A stretch of DNA of 28,223 bases. It comes from Antrodiella citrinella (taxonomy: Eukaryota > Basidiomycota > Agaricomycetes > Polyporales > Steccherinaceae). A program made the position numbers and the translations under genes. Under the pieces are notes generated by a model. The model was not told where the DNA came from and did not search any database. It saw nothing but the letters and a program-made list of their open reading frames with translations. The DNA is taken from positions 1 through 28,223 of the forward strand of contig SGPM01000348.1 of the NCBI GenBank assembly GCA_004802725.1. The letters run 5' to 3'. Numbering within the stretch: position 1 is the first letter of the stretch; each line of letters opens with the position of its first letter. Below, piece after piece: positions 20,919 through 28,223 of the stretch.

Positions 20919-21711
20919 TACTTGAGTCGGCTGCGAATCATGTCATCCACCGGCCATGAATTGGCGTAGTTGCTTATGAAAGCAAACCGATCCCTGCACT
21001 GAGAAACTGCTTGTCAACGCGGCGTCCAGCCTAGATGACTCTGTAGAACTGACATGGCACCGAATCTCTTCAACCTTGTCAAGGGGTTGTGCGGTGAAGG
21101 GCAGCTTGACATCCATGGATTCTAGGACCCTATCCTTGACGAACTCCTGGCGAGGCATGTGAGTTAGATATCGTTTCATCCCGGAAATCACCCACCTTCA
21201 CTGCTTCAAAGTCTTCCCTAGACCAATTCACCACATTTGACAACTTGTAACCTCCGCGGTTCGGCCTGCCGGCCTCTCCCGTTGGTTTTGGGATCTTCTT
21301 CGAGTTGTCGTCTTCAGAGGAGCTCTCCGAACCAGCCCTTCCAGCTCGGGAAGGTGTGCCTTTCCTCCATTCCGTTTTCGCTGGAGATGGACTGCGTGCC
21401 GATCTTGAATCACTGGAACTATCTGGGCTTTGAGTTCTGCCGCCGCCTACAGTGGCTGCTGTGGACCCCGATGGCCCTGAAGTGAAGCGTACGGCCTTTT
21501 CTGGAGTTGAAGACGGTGAGTGATACGTGGACGACCCTACCGAAGTTGCTCGAGAGGAAGAGCGGTAGGGATGTGCACGATGGATGTGCTGCGATGCCCG
21601 AGTGAACCTGAAACGTGAAGGCCCTAAGATGGAGCGATCTAATGTGTTTCCTGCATAGTTCCTTGGAAGTATCTCTGAGTGGTCCATGCAATCAAAGGCG
21701 TCGGAATCCAT
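20816..21711 (-). CDS. conserved Agaricomycete-type protein of unknown function (YKL...NW / SWPVDD family)
   Basis: Three exons (21711-21196, 21146-21054, 20998-20816), all in phase 0, encode 263 residues. The first half is disordered and Ser/Arg-rich with a charged patch (SESSSEDDNSKKIPKP). The second half begins GGYKLSNVVNWSREDFEAV, continues through LPFTAQPLDKVEEI, and reaches NYANSWPVDDMIRSRLKY, ending in a basic tail (AKRAERTVRRSSRTR). This arrangement is familiar from many uncharacterised proteins present in numerous copies in Agaricomycete genomes; I know no function. The start codon lies 175 bp from that of the plus-strand membrane protein gene, so the two likely share a promoter region. 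A basic tail and multicopy nature would fit a nucleic-acid-associated or mobile-element-linked role, but that is speculation. Confidence 0.75.
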
Positions 21712-21886
21712 GTAGGTGATTTCGTAGCATGGAATGACGATCCAACGGGGACATCAAACGATCTTAAAGGCCACGAGCTTAATGGCAAGTCGCTTGGATT
21801 TGGCGCTCGACCGCCCCCCCTTGACTTGCTTGGACTGCCCTTATTTCCTCACCTTTTCCATAGATCCTACCTGTATAGAATTCCCA
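21712..21886. promoter_or_regulatory. short bidirectional promoter region
   Basis: The 175 bp between the divergent start codons at 21711 (minus) and 21887 (plus) must hold both 5' leaders and core promoters. A pyrimidine-rich stretch (TTATTTCCTCACCTTTTCC) precedes the plus-strand start, as is common upstream of fungal start codons. No clear TATA box is visible. Confidence 0.5.
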
Positions 21887-23906
21887 ATGGCGGTTCAGAA
21901 GTTCCAGCTAAAGAACATGTTCCAGGCATCCAAAGATGCCACGCTCTGCGTAAGGTTCTCTGCATTTGGTCGATACTTATGCGCGTCAGGTGAGCTTGGC
22001 AGCATTCCATACGCTGGAAACGTATGTTTCTTCTTTCTGACATCTACAAAAGGTTACAGTGGCGCTTTCTGTTGGGAATTGAAGACCTTAGCATCGATGA
22101 AAATCAGCACCTCTTTTTCTTCAAAGCCGAAACACGTTTACCCTGCGTGTTCGTGGCTCTACTTTGCCAAGACCTCCCAACATGTTCTGCTGTTGGGAAA
22201 CATGAAGGGTCGTCTCATTGCGATGGATTGGAACGAAACGGAAGAGGTGTGTGATCAGGCTCCAAACTTGAGGTTGTTACGTCTCACTGAGTCTCACTGG
22301 CGGTCTGTTCAGGAATTCAATGACGAGCTACGGCCTTCTTTCCCGAATTCGCCGGAGTCTGAGATCGTTTCTCTTGACGTGCATCGTACCGAAGTGGCAG
22401 AGGGACATAGGGCTTGGATAGCAGCATCCTATCGCGACCATTCCGTGTGTGTTTGGACCATGGAAGCTGGGCCGCATCAGTCAGCGGAGATCGTCTTCAA
22501 GATCCAGACGGATGGGTCAGTGATGCCAAGAACCGTGCGCGTTGACCATAAATCCAAAGACATACATGTCTTCTCTCATCGGGACGGACAGGTGTAAGTG
22601 GTCACGATCCCTCAATCAGATATCAACGACGACGCTCACTGCCACGGTACCTCAGTATCAAGTTAGATCCGAAGACGGGAATACCATGCTTGCATAAAAA
22701 CAACGGACCTAGTGTGATGTGAGTCGTCTTCTTTTGAACTCGGCTGATCACAATTTACCTCCATACTACAACAAGGGCCGCAGTGGATATCGATTATCAC
22801 AGGGAGCGATTCGTAACATGCACGGAGCGAGGATTTCAGCTGCACCAACTGGGAAACCTCTCACACATCCTCTCATTGGAAAGCGATCCACCTATCGTCT
22901 CCTTTGCAAAGCATGTGGCATTCGTAGATAATGGAAACCTGGTGGTTACCGGTACCGATGCTGGCAAAGCGGTTGTGTATGATGCGGAAACCGGCAAACG
23001 TATGCAAGACCTTGCTTATCCAGGGGGAGGGCTTGTTCAGCCTGTCACGGTGAGTTGCACACCTCCCTCATGATTGTTAGCGTACGGTCGTTTATGATTT
23101 CAGGCTTGCGATCTGCAGGACATCTCCCTCATCGCCATGGCCGGCTCTACTCGTACAAGCGTTGATGGTTCCAAAGTGCTCGTATGGACGAAGAAACGTA
23201 CCTTCAATGCCGTTCAAGTTGATTCGCCATCAAGCACGATGCGTGGTGGCCGCGGTTACGCATTTTCCAGAATCCCGCAAAGACTGATGAAGGGTGTCGC
23301 GGGTGCTCTTCTCCTGATCACAATTTTTGCGCTGGGTTGGTTTGGAAGCACACGTATGGACAGGGTGCGCGGTTTTTACCTCTCGATATTCAGGAGCCGC
23401 TGACATTGGAAGCTTCTCAGTTAGGACCTTCAGTTCACCGTTTCTTGGACTTGATCGGGCTCCCAAGCGTGACACCTCAACATCGGTTCACGACAGCTTA
23501 TACGGAGCCCATCAGCATCCCGGAGCGTAAGACCGTTACCCACACCGAGCATATTGCGGTCATCTCATCCCTGACGACCTCTGTCATCTCATCCCCGACA
23601 ACCTCTGTCATATTCATGGAACAACAACCAATCACAGAATTTGTCACAAAGCTGCAGGTAGTGACCACCGTCGTAACAGAATTGCCGCCTACCACCACAA
23701 TTCGACATGTGGTTACGATACGTGAAACCTACACTGCTCCTTCGACTTTGCAGTCCCAACCTGCAGATCCTTTTGCTTTCACCATCACAGTTGGGGGCAC
23801 TGAAGATACCACGGCGGTGGTAAGAGTACCAGCCCAGGGAACCGTAGAGGAACAGGTCGTCGGAGGGGATATCCAGCAGAATGATGGCGGCCGAGAAATG
23901 CGATAG
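21887..23906 (+). CDS. WD40-like beta-propeller protein with one C-terminal membrane segment and a Thr-rich tail
   Basis: Six exons (21887-21989, 22053-22593, 22656-22718, 22776-23049, 23104-23353, 23434-23906) encode about 567 residues. The N-terminal two thirds show propeller-like strands ending in hydrophobic-x-V-W or similar (HSVCVWTMEAG, AVVYDAETGK, GSKVLVWTKK), with loop motifs such as FVTCTERGFQLHQL. A basic stretch (SRIPQRLMKG) precedes one membrane helix at about residues 390-408 (VAGALLLITIFALGWFGS). The tail is Thr/Val-rich (TKLQVVTTVVTELPPTTT), which would fit an O-glycosylated lumenal or extracellular segment with the propeller in the cytosol. The last intron (23354-23433) is my choice among a few; without it the frame stops soon after the helix. 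Propeller proteins usually scaffold complexes; the partner is unknown. Confidence 0.7.
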
Positions 23907-24089
23907 AGCGCAGCAATATCTAAGGCTCATGCATCATGCTTTTCTGTCTTCGTTCCAGCCTTCAGTATTTATTGTGCATTCGTTATTTATCGTGCTTTTT
24001 GTAAAGTGTCCAATAATGTGTTTATACTATGGTACCAGCAGTGAAGGAATCATGGTCACAAAAAATTCACCATCGTACGCGTCTGTAAA

Positions 24090-25650
24090 CTAAGGTACCT
24101 TGGTCGAGGACCGCATGAATTCCAGCAAGCCTTCTAACATGTTCGTCATGTCTGCCAAAGCTTCTAGCCAGTCAGCCCGCAGGTCTGGTTTTTTCTCACC
24201 CTCGTAAACTTGCAGGCCTAGCCCCCACCATTTCATGCACAGCACAAGAGCGAACCATCCATCCAAGCCACACTTGTTCAGCGAGTCCCACTTGCGTGAG
24301 GTCCAGTTCACGGGAAGGGGCTTTCCGTCAACAATGACCCTCCACTCCGGTTGCATGGAACACCACCACTTCCATACAAGCGGAGCAAACGCTTCCGCAA
24401 AAGTGGCGTCAATATGGACGTCCTGGAAGGGGCGTCCTTCCTTGATCCACTGAACTAATTGAGGAGGTCGACTCGCCTTGGTGCCCAACATCTTCTTCGT
24501 GAGGGGAGCCAATTCATGCAGCTTCAGGCACCCGTCTGCCAAGGCAATGTATTCGGGCCCCAGAAGAGCGGGGTCGACGAGCAAACGATGACGGAAGTCG
24601 GCCGGAGACCACCTTGTCTTGGATTTTGACAGCAAGGGGGCGGATGTCATGATGGCCACATCCGTACCTATGATGGTGCTTGATGCGACGGGACCTCCTT
24701 CCGCTCCCTAAGAAACCTCATCAAGTCAAATCCACCCGCATTGAGAAGAACGCCGCGACATACCAGTGAACCCCCCGCGCCGACTACATCAACAGAATCC
24801 AAAGATCCTTCTCCACCTTCGGCGGTGGCTGCCTCGGTTTGCGCGACGACCTCGGTTTGTGCGACGACATCGGTCTGCGCGGCGGCGTCGGTCTGCGCGG
24901 CAGCGTCGGTCTGCGTGTCGGCGTTGGTCTGTGCGACGGTGTCGGTCTGTGCGGAGGCCTCGTATCGAACCGTTTCCAGCTGCTTACTGGCCTCGCGTTG
25001 GAGCTCAATGACACGGGTATTTTGACGTTTCAAGGTCTGTTCCGAGCTTTCAAGTCTCTGCATGGTATCAAGTAACCTGGCATAGTTCTTGTCCGCTCTA
25101 CTAGTCAGGGTTTTCACATTCGAAGATTCCGAAACCTACGCGAAAAGACCCAGTGAGTATTCGGACGCATAAGGAACGCCTGGTCTCACTCACCATCATG
25201 CCGTCCAACTCTTTCTCGGCGTTGTCCAGCTCGGTTCTCAGCCGATCCACCTCATTTTTGAGGTCCAAATTCTCCCTGAGAAGGGCGTTACACCTACAAT
25301 CTGAGAGTATAAGGGCTTTCTATACATAATTTGAGCGGAATATACTGATAGAGGTGGAGATCACGTACCCTGGCAGGCTGACCCTCCATGTCCCCAAGCT
25401 CCAATGATCGCTTCGGCTGTCTTTGCATCTCACCTCGTTGCAAATAAGATGGTAAGGGGTGTAATGTGAAGACCGTGATAGAGCAGGACGAGAGGCGACG
25501 CCTCCAATTATAATGGGTGGGGAGTGACACATCTTGATACTTTGCGTTGAAAGGGTTTGATTGTAGGCCGCACGACGGAAACCAAGATTATGGCGGGTAT
25601 CACTCACTAACCTTTGAAGGCGTCGCTAAGGGGTCGTTGAATCGTTGCAT
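24090..25650 (-). CDS. coiled-coil protein with AQTD-type hexapeptide repeats and a Trp-rich C-terminal domain
   Basis: Five exons fit: 25650-25612, 25416-25346, 25293-25194, 25135-24764 and 24707-24090, giving about 399 residues. The first intron (195 nt) is long for this window, and an ATG at 25425 (MQRQPKRSLELGD) is an alternative start. A coiled coil (ALLRENLDLKNEVDRLRTEL) is followed by seven tandem hexapeptides of the AQTDxx type. The C-terminal 205-residue exon contains TRWSPADFRHRLL, EYIALADGCLKLHELAPLT, a WKWWCSMQPEWR core and MKWWGLGLQVYEG. This Trp-rich order is familiar from multicopy uncharacterised Agaricomycete proteins. No catalytic motif is evident. It converges with the propeller gene, leaving 183 bp between stop codons. 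Confidence 0.75.
24827..24952 (-). repeat. seven tandem 18-bp coding repeats (AQTDxx)
   Basis: Read on the minus strand, seven consecutive 18-bp units encode AQTDTV, AQTNAD, TQTDAA, AQTDAA, AQTDVV, AQTEVV and AQTEAA. Identity is highest in the central units. The period of six residues differs from the heptad of the preceding coiled coil. The repeat opens spurious frames on the opposite strand. Confidence 0.8.
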
Positions 25651-26119
25651 GATGATGAAAGGGTAGCATTTATTTTCGTGCTTTGACTTGTGGCGCATTG
25701 AGAGAGTCTGAATGGAGCTGAATGGGTGGAAGATCTTGGAAGATTCATTGAAAGTCAATGAAAGATACACCGATCTGATAGAATTGGGCGCTTGGAAACC
25801 AGCGGCCCGGGGTGACTGCCCGGTGCTTTGCCTTCGTCTGTCTTCTCATGCCATTTGCATACTATCATCTTGAGGCTTGCGACGATGAAGCGAAGGTATG
25901 TCTCCTTCATGTTTTCCAACGTTTTGGGGAATATCCGAATCAAACTCAAGACGGCATTAGGCAACCTCACTGCTCACTCAGACAGGTTTCTGGAGGCGGG
26001 AGTCGTGTCTGCGATCCAGACCTTGGAGGGTGACACGCCGTTTCCGAACCTCATCCACGCACATGCAGACGAAGACGACATATTTATACCACCCTCTTGG
26101 TTTGCTTCACACCAGAGCG
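25651..26119. promoter_or_regulatory. divergent intergenic region
   Basis: This 469-bp region separates the start codons at 25650 (minus) and 26120 (plus). A TATA-like CATATTTATACC lies at about 26078-26090, roughly 30-40 bp upstream of the plus-strand ATG. A plus-strand open frame of about 100 codons (25828-26133) lies in the leader; it overlaps the proposed start and I treat it as non-coding. Confidence 0.45.
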
Positions 26120-26851
26120 ATGAATTCCTTTGAGCCCATAACGTATGTAGGGTTGAACTGCGTCTCTCAGAAATTTGGTCAACTAATCTGGTTCATGTCC
26201 AGCCCCCCCCGGATCCAGTTCTATTCAGAATCCGACGTTACTTTTAGTACGGTGGATCTTCAGCATGCCCGGCCTGCTGAAGTGATGCTGGCGAAACTCA
26301 CACCCAGAATTTGTGCGTTGCTCGCCTTCTATTGCCGGCTGTCTTTCAAACTGAATCCAGTGTGGCATTTGCCTCAGTCGCTCTTCAAATTCGTACTTTG
26401 GACAGATCTTCTTCGCCACCAGAAGTCTTGTATGTGATAGTCTTTGAACCTGGTTGGCAATTCGTTCATCATCAGGTATGCGTGGCTGTCTTTGCTTTGT
26501 GACGGTTTTGCCCTAATACCTCATGTCTTTGTACCATAGCGGCAGGGATGTGTTACTTGGATGAACTCACAGCAGATGGAGATCAGGTCGCATTCTCCTG
26601 CGCTATACTTTGGCAATAGGATTGACGCCGCGAAATTCATGGCAGCCGTTTCGAGCGTGTGCCAACAGCTCGATGGCGAGGCCCTCACGGCGAAGTTCCA
26701 GCTGACTATCCTGCGACGCCTGAGGATTCGTCAGACCGCCACCGCGAGCTTATCGGGCGCTCAGTGGCTCAAACAGCTCATGGGTCTCTGGTTCATCGAG
26801 GGCGTTGTGTTGGCAATTTGGTACCACGCGCGTCATTGGCTATTATCATAG
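26120..26851 (+). CDS. small four-exon protein of unknown function, possibly PH-like fold
   Basis: Exons 26120-26142, 26203-26312, 26378-26475 and 26540-26851 join in frame to give 180 residues starting MNSFEPITPPRIQFYSES. Introns are 60-65 nt. The middle part alternates short strand-like segments (VLYVIVFEPGWQFV, CVTWMNSQQMEIRS, PALYFG) and then has a helix-like segment (DAAKFMAAVSSVCQQL), an order compatible with a PH-like domain. The C-terminus (GLWFIEGVVLAIWYHARHW) is hydrophobic and may be a membrane or amphipathic segment. I do not recognise a close family. The first exon is only 23 nt and rests on the ATG and a GTATGT donor, so the true start could lie elsewhere. Confidence 0.55.
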
Positions 26852-27460
26852 TGTTTTCTCCTCTTGATAACAAACCTCTGCTTCAACGTACGACATCTTG
26901 TTACCGCTAGCATAATGTACTTTCGACAGATGGTCTCGTTCCGTTCGGGCAGTGCTTTATCTATTTACATCGCTCCTTTTTCCAATGTCTACGATCATGC
27001 TTCTGTCCTTGCCCCGCATCATCATTACAGAATGCCTCTTTGTCCAGAGAAAAACCTTGCACATGGGGCTGCTCATATGAAGAGGATGCAGGTTCATCAA
27101 TTTGCAGTACCGATTGGCTGAATGCAAATTGATGTCATCCTCCAGGACCTGTAGGACACCATGGTCCATTTCTCATTCCCAGGCGTTTTGACGAGGCCCT
27201 CTGCACCCAACCATGGCCAGGAACAATGCTCAGGCGGTAGCATGTGTAGCGGAGGTATCCGGGCGGAGCGCAAATCATTTAGCTCGGGATTGGGGAACTT
27301 GGAAGCTGTTTCACGTCCATATCAGTGTATGCTTTCACAGTAAATCGGTATGTTTCGGTGTCTGTGATTCATTGACATGTACGCTAACATTTGCTGAGTA
27401 TTTCATTTCGCGACTTAGAGAAGCAGTACATTGAGCGATGACGACCCATATCTCCCTTCT
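26852..27460. other. intergenic region without a visible gene
   Basis: The stretch lies between the plus-strand gene ending at 26851 and the minus-strand gene ending at 27461, so it should contain two 3' untranslated regions. Short frames occur on both strands without splice-consistent extension. I see no repeat. Confidence 0.4.
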
Positions 27461-28223
27461 TCAGAAAATGTGGCAAGAGTTTCCGAGTCCTCCCTGTGCA
27501 ACATCGTCATCAACGATGCGACGGAAATACCAGAAAGGAATGCTTACGGGTCTGTCTTCCTGTCGGACAGGCACCTGGGGTTGGACGACTTCCTGAGTAA
27601 GATCACGCTGGATAACTCCATTCTGGACGCGTATCTGCGTCTCCAATTCGTCGAGTTTTCCCTGGAAAAAAACGTCAGGTACGGGGTGCGATGGTCCCAT
27701 CTTAACCGCACCCTCAGTCCAGCTCTGTCTATGACCAGGTCCTGTGCGATCGTCTCCGTTAATCAGTACGTTGTCAAACATTTCAATCCACATACATGCA
27801 GTTTCCGAACTTTTCTAGCATCTTCGTCCTCTTGGTAGCGGGCATCAAACCACGCAGGCTTCTGTTCTTGACGTCAGATGGTTAGGTTCGTCAGATGGGG
27901 GTATTTTGCTGACCTCCGCCAATAAATCCTGATACTTCTTCTCAGACTCTAGGAGTTCATGTCTGAACGACTCGCGATCGATGTCGCGCTCCCTCCCAAG
28001 GTCTTCGAGTTGCGCCATGAGGGAAGCGAGAGCATGCTCGCGCTCCGTTGTCGCAGCTTGGAGGCGTTCCCCAAGCTTTACCTGCTCTGCGAACGAACCA
28101 TGAAGATTCTCAATCTCGGTGGTGAGATTGATGTTTCTCTGCTTCAACAGCATCTGATAGAGTTAATATGATCAAGGATGTGTCGTAACGGGACTTCTTC
28201 CACTCACGATCTCTGCAGTCAGT
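27461..28223 (-). CDS. 3' part of a coiled-coil protein gene, cut by the right edge
   Basis: Inferred exons on the minus strand are: a fragment from the window edge to 28208, then 28153-27914, 27866-27796, 27728-27707 and 27661-27461. They keep frame and give at least 180 residues. The upstream part is clear coiled coil (LTAEIMLLKQRNINLTTEI across the first junction; ERDIDRESFRHELLESEKKY). One exon is only 22 nt, followed by a 45-nt intron with CTGAC and a T7 tract before CCAG. The C-terminal segment contains GKLDELETQIRVQNGVI and ends GLGNSCHIF. No domain is recognised. The style resembles the long coiled-coil gene further left, but I see no direct sequence identity. Confidence 0.6.

Noticed and set aside
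24741..25025. Plus-strand Val/Cys/Ala repeat frame
   Set aside because: It is the antisense of the AQTD coding repeat; the 18-bp period explains its regularity.
25828..26133. Plus-strand frame of 101 codons upstream of the small four-exon gene
   Set aside because: It overlaps the better-supported start at 26120 in a different frame, ends without a usable donor and has no recognisable features.
1..28223. KDZ-class transposase or other transposase, reverse transcriptase or terminal inverted repeats
   Set aside because: I looked for transposase-like catalytic blocks and zinc-binding CxC segments in the spliced frames and found none. The link to KDZ elements rests only on knowledge of the dioxygenase families.

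Overview
The window looks like genomic DNA of a filamentous basidiomycete, most likely an Agaricomycete. Genes are broken by many 45-65 nt GT-AG introns with CTGAC/CTRAY-like branch sites. Exon joins found by reading both strands give long clean reading frames. The protein families resemble lineage-expanded basidiomycete families. There is no bacterial-type operon, CRISPR array, tRNA or rRNA that I can support. All family assignments come from recognising motifs and sequence texture; no search was run.

Layout from left to right: (a) 51-560, minus, a doubtful exon running off the left edge. (b) 739-3135, minus, a five-exon Fe(II)/2-oxoglutarate dioxygenase of the TET/JBP-like type (HVD...H...R). 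(c) 3136-4361, repeat-bearing DNA without a clear gene. (d) 4362-7139, minus, a Ser-rich protein that reads like the N-terminal half of an Agaricomycete DYRK kinase, with no kinase domain and an apparent one-base frameshift in a G6 run. (e) 7866-13538, minus, a very long coiled-coil gene of about 33 short exons, almost all joined in phase 0. (f) 14557-16643, plus, an eight-exon second dioxygenase from a different subfamily (HLD...H...R). (g) 17136-18334, minus, a RING-finger protein convergent with (f). (h) 18335-20815, mostly unassigned DNA with a 19-bp triplet repeat and two doubtful small genes. (i) 20816-21711, minus, and 21887-23906, plus, a divergent pair: a multicopy-type basic protein and a beta-propeller-like membrane protein. 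(j) 24090-25650, minus, a coiled-coil protein with a tandem AQTD-type repeat and a Trp-rich C-terminal domain. (k) 26120-26851, plus, a small four-exon protein of unknown function. (l) 27461-28223, minus, the 3' part of another coiled-coil gene running off the right edge.

The most interesting reading is a locus carrying two distinct TET/JBP-like dioxygenase genes among lineage-specific coiled-coil, RING and unknown genes and a truncated kinase fragment. In basidiomycetes, expanded TET/JBP families are known to associate with KDZ-class transposons (Kyakuja/Dileera/Zisupton). No KDZ transposase is visible here, so the mobile-element link is an inference from family knowledge. Functional cooperation between the genes is not shown by the sequence.
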